Shown piece by piece: positions 1 to 4,999 of a stretch of DNA of 5,849 bases (its first letter is position 1; every line of letters begins with the position of its first letter). The stretch is from Verrucomicrobiota bacterium (lineage in GTDB: Bacteria; Verrucomicrobiota; Verrucomicrobiia; Limisphaerales; UBA9464), in assembly GCA_947454295.1 (NCBI GenBank), contig CANGMO010000169.1, positions 1 through 5,849 on the forward strand, given 5' to 3'. Under the pieces are notes generated by a model. That model saw only the letters and a program-made list of their open reading frames with translations. It was not told where the DNA came from and ran no database searches. The position numbers were made by a program, and so were the translations under genes.

Positions 1-39
1 GAAGGTGAAGGAGTTCTTGTCGGCCAGGTAGGCGGACAC
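1..39 (-). CDS. Possible N-terminus of a leftward gene (partial, 13 codons)
   Basis: Read leftwards, a GTG at 39-37 opens a frame that runs off the window edge, reading VSAYLADKNSFTF. Almost every codon ends in C or G and all are codons favoured elsewhere in the window, so this short stretch looks coding. The G-rich run AGGGGG just before the GTG could serve as a ribosome binding site, although its spacing is short. The GTG lies 18 bases beyond the stop of the secreted-protein gene and in the same frame, so the two could be co-transcribed. The alternative is the end of a rightward gene: plus-strand frame 2-31 reads KVKEFLSAR then TAG, a helix-like C-terminus that would converge on the neighbour. 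Both readings share the same GC-rich third positions. I slightly prefer the minus reading because the plus one needs the less common codons TTG, TCG and AGG. No function can be given. Confidence 0.3.
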   Translation of the reverse strand, partial: MSAYLADKNSFTF

Positions 40-57
40 CGTTCCCCCTGGCTCCGT

Positions 58-1482
58 CTACTTCCCACCGGCGCGACTCCTCACCTCGGCAACGAGCCCC
101 TCGAAGGTGTTGGTTCCCGCCAGCCGCTTCTGGGCCGCCGGGGACAGGGCCGGGGCCACGCGCAAGAATTCGTCCCAGGCCCCGCAGCGAAGCGACCAGG
201 TGGCTCGCTTTGAGTTGTGGTCCTCCACGTCGTTGGGACGACGGCGATGGACTTCATCCAACGCCTCCCGCACCTCATCCCACACCCCCGGTCCCCGCCA
301 GTAACCGGCGCGGACCGCCACAGCCTCCGCCGGCGGCATCTGCCAGGCGTGAGCGGCGGCGATGGCCCGGTGGACGTCGATCACGATCAACGGCGCCTCG
401 TCGCCCCAAGTCGGCTCCTTCAGGCACTGACGCCCAAAACTGCGCAGGGCATTGACCGAGCCGCCCCACTTCGGTGTGAGAAACTCCAGCTTGGCCCGCA
501 GTGCGGGGAAGTATCCCGGCCGCGCCTCCATCGCCCGCTGAAACCACTTCTCCATCTCCCCGCCATCCTTCTGCAGCCCCAGGCAAACGGTGAGCATCTT
601 GGTGGGCGCGACGGGATTGCTCTTGTCCTGCTCCCAGGCGCGCGTCAGGAGCTGATCCGCCTTTTCCAATTCCTCCGTGAACTTCCGATATCCGGACTCG
701 GTAACCGTGTCGATCGTTCCGGAGCCGCGGGCCTTCCAGGCTGCCTCGATGGCGAGCTGCCCGTCGATCAGGTCGGCAAGCGGAAGTCGGGGCCAGTTGC
801 GTCGCAGCAGGGGCTCGATCTGCGCCCAGGATGCCGCGAGCTGCTTGGGATTCGAACGAACCATCCGGCGCTCGGACATCACCATTTCCGTGACTTCGAT
901 GGTCGGGGTGGTTTTGTCCGCGAGCGCCGACAGCAGAAGATTCATGGCGGCATGCCGATGCCGGTGAATGTCCGGCCAGGTATTGGTCCCGGACGGCATG
1001 GCGCTGCGAAGCGCGGCCGCCGCCTCCATTTCCGCATGAAACTTCAGGTTGGGCGGATAGCCGGACGCCGAGAGCGCCTCCGCAATGGCCACCCAGTCCG
1101 CGGCGACTTCGGCGGACCGGCGTTCGACACGCCCGGCCGCCGGGCGAAACCGGCGCGCCGCAAACTGGACCATCGGATCGTCACACCCTTCGCGGAGTGC
1201 GGCATCGGCGAGTTCGACCGCCAGTTCCCGCCACCGAGGCTCAGCCGCCGGCACTTCGGCGAGTCCCTCGGCGATCAGAAATGTCGCCGAGTCCACCGGA
1301 CTGTCCCAGCGCACGTTCCGCCTGCCCACCTTGTGATAGGCGCCGTCCCAGACCGATTGGTACCAGCGCAGGGTCACCGTCTGCTCGCGGCTGGGTTTTG
1401 GGGCGGCGGGAATGGCCGGCTCCTCGGCACAAAGCGGGCACGCCAGGAAGATCAACACCAGCCAGCAGTGGGAAACCCTCAT
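58..1482 (-). CDS. Secreted protein of unknown function with TPR-like helical repeats
   Basis: The frame gives a 474-residue protein, stop TAG at 60-58. I chose the ATG at 1482-1480 because a GGAGG Shine-Dalgarno lies 9 bases upstream and the protein then opens with a classical signal peptide: MRVSHC, a hydrophobic core WLVLIFLA, and a likely cleavage near LCA-EEP (after residue 19). The open frame continues 61 residues further upstream, but that stretch is Pro/Gly/Arg-rich and would bury the signal peptide. A proline-rich linker (22-30) follows, then a mostly alpha-helical protein rich in Trp, Ala and Arg. Residues about 265-342 look like tetratricopeptide helices (AWEQDKSNPVAPT, then WFQRAMEARPGYFPALRAKL followed by PKWGGS), and 410-446 resembles another half repeat (RRPNDVEDH, WSLRCGAWDEFLR). 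The AKL-x-FL-x-PKW-x-GS pattern recalls DUF4034-like proteins; that link is from memory and unconfirmed. No catalytic motif is visible. It is probably periplasmic and may be a binding or scaffold protein. Function unknown; the gene itself is well supported. Confidence 0.8.
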   Translation of the reverse strand: MRVSHCWLVLIFLACPLCAEEPAIPAAPKPSREQTVTLRWYQSVWDGAYHKVGRRNVRWDSPVDSATFLIAEGLAEVPAAEPRWRELAVELADAALREGCDDPMVQFAARRFRPAAGRVERRSAEVAADWVAIAEALSASGYPPNLKFHAEMEAAAALRSAMPSGTNTWPDIHRHRHAAMNLLLSALADKTTPTIEVTEMVMSERRMVRSNPKQLAASWAQIEPLLRRNWPRLPLADLIDGQLAIEAAWKARGSGTIDTVTESGYRKFTEELEKADQLLTRAWEQDKSNPVAPTKMLTVCLGLQKDGGEMEKWFQRAMEARPGYFPALRAKLEFLTPKWGGSVNALRSFGRQCLKEPTWGDEAPLIVIDVHRAIAAAHAWQMPPAEAVAVRAGYWRGPGVWDEVREALDEVHRRRPNDVEDHNSKRATWSLRCGAWDEFLRVAPALSPAAQKRLAGTNTFEGLVAEVRSRAGGK

Positions 1483-1483
1483 G

Positions 1484-1510
1484 CCCCAATGCCTCCAATC
1501 CGCCAAATCC
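1484..1510. repeat. Imperfect triple 9-bp tandem repeat overlapping a Shine-Dalgarno
   Basis: On the plus strand three 9-base units follow one another: CCCCAATGC, CTCCAATCC and GCCAAATCC. Read leftwards they are GGATTTGGC, GGATTGGAG and GCATTGGGG, sharing a G-x-ATT-x-G core. The middle unit carries part of the ribosome binding site of the secreted-protein gene. The 9-base period is visible directly. Whether it is a binding site, a relic of slippage or chance is unknown. Confidence 0.4.
1492..1496 (-). promoter_or_regulatory. Shine-Dalgarno of the secreted-protein gene
   Basis: Read leftwards, GGAGG is followed by nine bases and the ATG at 1482-1480. It is the only strong, well-spaced ribosome binding site I see before any gene in the window, and it decides the start of the secreted-protein gene in favour of the signal-peptide methionine over the longer frame opening at 1665. 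Confidence 0.6.
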
Positions 1511-1691
1511 GGAGCAAGAAAAAAGTTTGGCACGGAGGTCCCGACACCGCCCAGGCCGGGCCGCCCCGTTCGCAGCCTCGGCGCGTCCATGTGCGCCCCG
1601 ATGCGTTCGCCAGCCGGGATTCCCGGGGGCGCAGGCGGGACATTTTCAGACGAATCCCTCCCCAATTCCGGAGCCGCGGGGGTGACATCAG

Positions 1692-1716
1692 CCCTGTTTT
1701 CAGGCCGAAAACGGGG
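1692..1716. promoter_or_regulatory. 10-bp inverted repeat, possible operator or RNA hairpin
   Basis: The left arm CCCTGTTTTC (1692-1701) pairs with the right arm GAAAACGGGG (1707-1716) through ten pairs, one of them a G-T/G-U pair, around the 5-base loop AGGCC. Neither side is followed by a T run, so it is not an intrinsic terminator. It sits about 40 bases upstream of the promoter-like sequence of the ribosomal operon and about 210 bases upstream of the leftward gene, where a regulator could act on either side. No regulator can be named. Confidence 0.4.
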
Positions 1717-1754
1717 TTAAAGCCCAGGACGCCCGGATCATTTTGAAAAACCCG

Positions 1755-1782
1755 TTGACCTTTTCCACCCACTCCATACTCT
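1755..1782 (+). promoter_or_regulatory. Putative sigma70-type promoter of rplM-rpsI
   Basis: TTGACC at 1755-1760 matches five of six bases of the -35 consensus. The -10 is weaker: TACTCT at 1777-1782 has a 16-base spacer, while CATACT at 1775-1780 matches the consensus better but leaves only 14 bases. Transcription would begin near 1788, giving a leader of roughly 25 bases before the rplM ATG. That is too short to hold a structured L13 autoregulatory leader unless the promoter lies further upstream. Confidence 0.4.
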
Positions 1783-1812
1783 TTCCGCTCCCTTGCATGG
1801 GAATCTGTATTG

Positions 1813-2247
1813 ATGAAAACTTTTTTGCCCAAGGTTGACGTGCAGCGGCGCAAGTGGCGCGTGATCGACGCCGATGGCGCCGTTCTCGGCCGTCTCGCCG
1901 TCCAGGTCGCCAATGCCCTCCGTGGCAAGGACACCCCCGTCTACACCGCTCACCTCGACGCCGGCGACTTCGTGGTCGTCATCAACGCCGAGAAGGTGGT
2001 CCTCACCGGAAAGAAGGAATCCGACAAGGAGTTCATGAGCTACTCCGGTTGGAAGGGTGGCGAAAGCTACCGCACCGTCGCCCAAGTCCGCGCGGCTCAC
2101 CCCGAGCGCCTCGTGATGCACGCCGTCAAGGGCATGCTCCCGAAGAACCGTCTCGGTGACCAGCTCCTGACGAAGCTCAAAGTCTACGTCGGCGCGACCC
2201 ACCCGCACACCGCCCAGAATCCGGCCAAGCTCACCTACGCCGGCTGA
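1813..2247 (+). CDS. rplM: 50S ribosomal protein L13
   Basis: The gene encodes L13, an early-assembling large-subunit protein that binds 23S rRNA. The product is 144 residues, the usual length of about 140-150. Family hallmarks are in order: W15-RVIDADGAVLGRLA near the N-terminus, the core GDFVVVINAEKVVLTGKK (51-68), the SGWKGG stretch (78-83), and the conserved VKGMLPKNRLG (105-115) followed by LKVYVGATHPHTAQNP (122-137). I start at the ATG at 1813. A TTG directly before it (1810) is in frame but would give an unneeded extra residue. There is no clear Shine-Dalgarno; GGGA at 1800-1803 is weak. The gene is first in a two-gene operon with rpsI, the arrangement conserved in most bacteria. Identity is certain from the sequence. 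Confidence 0.98.
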   Translation: MKTFLPKVDVQRRKWRVIDADGAVLGRLAVQVANALRGKDTPVYTAHLDAGDFVVVINAEKVVLTGKKESDKEFMSYSGWKGGESYRTVAQVRAAHPERLVMHAVKGMLPKNRLGDQLLTKLKVYVGATHPHTAQNPAKLTYAG

Positions 2248-2278
2248 TCGCTGAAGGCACTTTCTACCTCTCTTCACC

Positions 2279-2674
2279 ATGGCTCAAGCAGTTGAATTCC
2301 TCGGCACCGGACGGCGCAAGACCAGCACCGCCCGCGTTCGCATCACCCCGGGCACCGGCAAGATCACCGTGAATCGCCGCGCCTTCGAGGTGTATTTCCC
2401 GCTCGAATCGCAGCGGATGACCGTCCAGCAGCCGTTCGTGGCCACCGCCACCACCGGCAAGTTCGACGTGAAGATCAACGTCCAGGGTGGCGGACCTGCC
2501 GGCCAGGCCGGTGCGGTTCGTCACGGCATCGCCCGTGCGCTGCTCGCCAGCGACGTTGCCCTCAAGCCCGCCCTCCGTGGTGAGATGCTGCTGACCCGCG
2601 ATCCTCGTATGAAGGAACGCAAGAAGTACGGCCAGCCGGGCGCTCGCAAGCGGTTCCAGTTCAGCAAGCGCTGA
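2279..2674 (+). CDS. rpsI: 30S ribosomal protein S9
   Basis: The gene encodes S9 of the small ribosomal subunit, whose basic C-terminal tail reaches the P-site tRNA. The product is 131 residues, normal for the family. Visible hallmarks are the N-terminal GTGRRKTSTARVRI (9-22), the glycine-rich GGGPAGQAGAVRHGIARAL (70-88), and the end LTRDPRMKERKKYGQPGARK with the invariant terminal SKR (129-131). The start is 31 bases after the rplM stop, so both are surely on one transcript. The only purine-rich patch nearby, GAAGG, lies over 20 bases from the ATG, too far to act as an ordinary Shine-Dalgarno. A strong terminator follows 16 bases after the stop. Confidence 0.98.
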   Translation: MAQAVEFLGTGRRKTSTARVRITPGTGKITVNRRAFEVYFPLESQRMTVQQPFVATATTGKFDVKINVQGGGPAGQAGAVRHGIARALLASDVALKPALRGEMLLTRDPRMKERKKYGQPGARKRFQFSKR

Positions 2675-2690
2675 TCCGACCCAAGATTTC

Positions 2691-2724
2691 AAACCCCGCC
2701 TGGCTTCTGCCGGCGGGGTTTTTT
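2691..2724 (+). terminator. Rho-independent terminator of rplM-rpsI
   Basis: The arms AAACCCCGCC (2691-2700) and GGCGGGGTTT (2712-2721) pair perfectly over ten bases. Inside them GGC (2702-2704) can pair with GCC (2709-2711) around a TTCT loop, leaving T2701 bulged. The six T's at 2719-2724 overlap the end of the right arm. This is a textbook intrinsic terminator closing the ribosomal operon and separating it from the downstream gene cluster. Confidence 0.9.
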
Positions 2725-2770
2725 GTTGCCGTCATCGCCCCGCTTCCCATCGAGTTGTCCATCCCGGACC

Positions 2771-3418
2771 ATGTACATTCCCCCCGCCTACCAGCCGCCC
2801 TCGCCTGAAATCGCGGTCGCGGTCATGACGCGATTCCCGTTCGCGACCCTGATCACCGTCGACGGCACCCGGCCGGTGGCGACCCACATTCCGCTGCACC
2901 TCGAACCGGCCGCAGGGCCCCACGGTACGCTGATCGGTCACGTCGCCCGCGCCAACCCTCACGGAGCGCTGCTGTCGTCCCGCACTGAATCGCTCGCCAT
3001 CTTTCACGGCCCGCACGCCTACGTCTCGCCTACCTGGTATCGAGATCATCCCGCCGTACCCACCTGGCATCATGTCACAGTCCATGCCTACGGGGTGGCC
3101 CGGGTGATCGCGGATCGTGGTGAACTATCAGCCCACATGAACCGGCTGATCGCGCAGTTTGAATCCGGTCCCGGGGCCTGGTCAGCCCAGCAGGCCCCCC
3201 CCGACTTCCTCGACCGGATGATGGCCGGCATCACGTTGTTTGAACTCCCCATCGCGCGCCTTGAAACCCAGTGCAAGCTGGGGCAGAAGCGATCCGTGGA
3301 GGACCGCACACAAGTCATCGAAGCCCTTCAGCGAAGCGGCCGCCCCGAAGATGCCGCGGTTGCCGCCTGGATGGTCTCACTCCCTTCCGTTCCCCCGGAG
3401 TTCCCAATCACCCCATGA
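2771..3418 (+). CDS. PaiB-like FMN-binding split-barrel protein
   Basis: The product is 215 residues, close to the usual ~200-210 of the PaiB family (COG2808). In Bacillus subtilis PaiB is linked to repression of sporulation and degradative enzymes, hence the name 'FMN-binding negative transcriptional regulator'. The fold is an FMN-binding split barrel, with no helix-turn-helix visible here. Family signatures are clear: N-terminal MYIPPAY, GPHAYVSPTWY (80-90), PTWHHVTVHAYG (97-108) and the C-terminal KLGQKRSVEDR (169-179), matching the usual K-L-S-Q-N-R-S-x-x-D-R with G and K replacing S and N. I chose the ATG at 2771 because MY-x-P is the family N-terminus; the open frame reaches back to 2723, inside the terminator. 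It is the first gene after the rpsI terminator and overlaps the acetyltransferase gene by four bases (ATGA). Flavin binding is a family inference; the real role here, regulator or oxidoreductase, is unknown. Confidence 0.88.
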   Translation: MYIPPAYQPPSPEIAVAVMTRFPFATLITVDGTRPVATHIPLHLEPAAGPHGTLIGHVARANPHGALLSSRTESLAIFHGPHAYVSPTWYRDHPAVPTWHHVTVHAYGVARVIADRGELSAHMNRLIAQFESGPGAWSAQQAPPDFLDRMMAGITLFELPIARLETQCKLGQKRSVEDRTQVIEALQRSGRPEDAAVAAWMVSLPSVPPEFPITP

Positions 3419-3900
3419 GCACCCCTGCCCCGGACACGCCACAGCAGTGGACCCGTGACCGCTTTCTGGTTTCCGCCGACCCGTCGCGTCTGGATGCCAA
3501 AGCCGTGCACGCCTTCCTGGCTTCGTCGTATTGGGCTACCGGCATTCCGCTTTCCGTGGTGGAGCGGGCGCTGCGCCATTCGCTAAGCGTCGGGCTCTAC
3601 GACACCGCCGAACCGAACGTCCCGCAAATCGGACTGGCCCGCGTGGTGACCGATCGCGCCACCTTCGCCTACCTGTGCGACGTCTACGTGCTGCCCGGAT
3701 ACCGGGGTCGCGGTCTCGGCCGGTGGATGATGGATTGCTGCCTCGCCCTGCCCGATCTCCAGGGGCTGCGGCGGTTCAATCTGGTGACGCGAGACGCCCA
3801 CACCCTCTACGCACCGCTAGGGTTTCGGGCGATCGCGCACCCGGATCGATACATGGAGAAACTGGACCCCGATGTTTACAAACGGACCACGTCCGCGTGA
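3415..3900 (+). CDS. GNAT family N-acetyltransferase
   Basis: The product is a 161-residue single-domain acetyltransferase, expected to be cytoplasmic and to transfer acetyl from acetyl-CoA to an amine; the substrate is unknown. The acetyl-CoA binding motif A is plain: the strand CDVYVLPGYRGRGLGRWMM (88-106) contains R-G-x-G-x-G (97-102). Ahead of it are a conserved helical segment with SYWATGIP (38-45) and the strand QIGLARVVTDRATFAYL (71-87). LYAPLGF (131-137) near the C-terminus is the usual GNAT motif B region with its tyrosine. Together SYWA-x-GIP, ATFAYL-x-DV and LQGLRRF mark a widespread GNAT subgroup of unassigned substrate. The ATG at 3415 overlaps the stop of the PaiB-like gene as ATGA, suggesting translational coupling; a GGAG lies 14 bases upstream, rather far. 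The pairing recalls paiA-paiB of B. subtilis, where PaiA is also a GNAT enzyme, but I cannot show this protein is PaiA. Confidence 0.9.
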   Translation: MSTPAPDTPQQWTRDRFLVSADPSRLDAKAVHAFLASSYWATGIPLSVVERALRHSLSVGLYDTAEPNVPQIGLARVVTDRATFAYLCDVYVLPGYRGRGLGRWMMDCCLALPDLQGLRRFNLVTRDAHTLYAPLGFRAIAHPDRYMEKLDPDVYKRTTSA

Positions 3901-3920
3901 ACTCGTCGCCGAACCGAATC

Positions 3921-4994
3921 ATGCGCACGTTTTCCAATCCTGTCCGCGTCGCCATTGTCGGCGCCTCCGGTTACTCCGGCGAAGAACTCGTCCGGCTTCT
4001 CCTGCATCATCCCCGCGTCCAGCTGGTCGCCGTGACCTCGCGCCAAAACGCCGGTCAGACCCTGGCCAGCGTCTTCCCGCGATTCGCGAGTCATCCGGTG
4101 TCGCGCACGCTCCGCTTTTCCGAGCCGGACGCCGCCGCGCTGGCGCAGCTGGCGGACGTGGTCTTCCTCGCCCTGCCCCACGGGGTCTCGGCAGAGTTCG
4201 CCATTCCGTTGACCGCAGCGGGCAAGGTGGTGATCGACCTGAGCGCTGACTTCCGACTGCGCAGCGCCGCGGTGTACAAGGAATTCTACGCACACGATCA
4301 TCCGGCTCCCGATCTCCTGGCCACGGCGGTCTACGGATTGCCCGAGGTGTATCGCGATCGAATCCGCGAGGCCTCCCTTGTGGCCTCGCCCGGGTGCTAC
4401 CCCACCAGCATTCTGATTCCCACCCTTCCCCTGCTGAAGGCCGGCCTGATCCGTCCCTCGGGCATTATCGCCGATTCCATGAGCGGCGTAAGCGGGGCGG
4501 GTCGCAAGGCGGAGGTCGACTACCTGTTCTGCGAATGCAACGAGAGCGTCCGCGCCTATGGGATTCCGAAGCACCGCCACCTCTCGGAGATTGAGCAGGA
4601 GCTTTCGATCGCCGCGAAGGAACCGGTCACCATCCAGTTCACGCCGCACCTGATCCCGGTGAACCGCGGAATCCACACCACCCTGTATCTCGCGCCGACG
4701 CGTCATTTCCAGGATGCGGCCTCGACCGCCTCGTTGCAGGCCGAGATCGCAGCGTGCTACCAGGCCGCCTATGCAAACGAACCGTTTGTGCGTGTCCTCG
4801 AAGGCAAAGCGCTTCCCGACACCAAGAACGTGGTCGGCACCAACGTGGTCGAACTGGCCTGGAGACTGGATCCGCGCACGGGCCGGCTGCTCGTGCTCAG
4901 CGCCGAGGACAACATCGTCAAGGGCGCCAGCGGCCAGGCGGTGCAGAGCCTGAACATCGTGTGCCAGTTCCCTGAAACCACGGGACTCCTCTAA
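3921..4994 (+). CDS. argC: N-acetyl-gamma-glutamyl-phosphate reductase
   Basis: ArgC catalyses the NADPH-dependent reduction of N-acetyl-glutamyl-5-phosphate to the semialdehyde, the third step of arginine biosynthesis, in the cytoplasm. The product is 357 residues, near the usual ~345. The N-terminal Rossmann motif VAIVGASGYSGEELVRLL (10-27) binds NADP; LALPHGVSAEF (83-93) and VIDLSADFRL (104-113) are family blocks. The catalytic cysteine is C159 in SPGCYPT (156-162). SGVSGAGRKA (188-197), the substrate-binding IPKHRHLSEI (215-224) and the C-terminal DNIVKGASGQAVQSLN (330-345) complete the type 1 ArgC pattern. I start at the ATG at 3921, 20 bases after the acetyltransferase stop, which places the Rossmann strand at the usual distance. 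A GTG at 3897 that overlaps the upstream stop (GTGA) would add eight residues. No good Shine-Dalgarno precedes either. No other arg gene is visible in the window. Confidence 0.97.
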   Translation: MRTFSNPVRVAIVGASGYSGEELVRLLLHHPRVQLVAVTSRQNAGQTLASVFPRFASHPVSRTLRFSEPDAAALAQLADVVFLALPHGVSAEFAIPLTAAGKVVIDLSADFRLRSAAVYKEFYAHDHPAPDLLATAVYGLPEVYRDRIREASLVASPGCYPTSILIPTLPLLKAGLIRPSGIIADSMSGVSGAGRKAEVDYLFCECNESVRAYGIPKHRHLSEIEQELSIAAKEPVTIQFTPHLIPVNRGIHTTLYLAPTRHFQDAASTASLQAEIAACYQAAYANEPFVRVLEGKALPDTKNVVGTNVVELAWRLDPRTGRLLVLSAEDNIVKGASGQAVQSLNIVCQFPETTGLL

Positions 4995-4999
4995 TTCCC

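Larger units (their letters stand above)
1483..1812. other. Divergent intergenic region (330 bases)
   Basis: This region lies between two genes transcribed away from each other and should hold promoters for both. Going rightwards it contains an imperfect triple 9-bp repeat (1484-1510), an A-rich patch (1517-1524), a short hairpin (1580-1597), an odd palindrome (1614-1626), a 10-bp-stem hairpin (1692-1716) and a promoter-like pair before rplM (1755-1782). Open frames cross it on both strands but look like extensions of neighbours, since they are rich in Arg, Pro and Gly and lack a ribosome binding site. I see no convincing -35/-10 pair for the leftward gene and no tRNA or known riboswitch. A small RNA cannot be excluded. 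Confidence 0.6.

Noticed and set aside
1483..1665. N-terminal extension of the secreted protein by 61 residues
   Set aside because: It would bury the signal peptide, is Pro/Gly/Arg-rich, and lacks the Shine-Dalgarno present at the 1482 start.
1692..1716. Hairpin as an intrinsic terminator
   Set aside because: No T run follows on either strand, and no gene ends towards it.
217..1746. Plus-strand open frame of 509 codons
   Set aside because: It is antisense to the secreted-protein gene. Its translation is dominated by Arg, Pro, Gly and His with no recognisable motif or ribosome binding site, whereas the minus frame has a Shine-Dalgarno and signal peptide. Long antisense frames are expected in GC-rich genes.
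1783..1812. L13 autoregulatory leader RNA
   Set aside because: The leader after the likely promoter is only about 25 bases and no fitting structure is visible.
1738..2280. Minus-strand open frame of 180 codons
   Set aside because: It is antisense to the whole of rplM and shows no family features.
3531..3920. Upstream in-frame extension of argC by 130 codons
   Set aside because: It lies out of frame across the acetyltransferase gene and is Arg/Pro-rich; family alignment from memory places the ArgC start near the ATG at 3921.
3876..4706. Minus-strand open frame of 276 codons
   Set aside because: It is the shadow of argC, whose full family pattern including the catalytic cysteine is on the plus strand.
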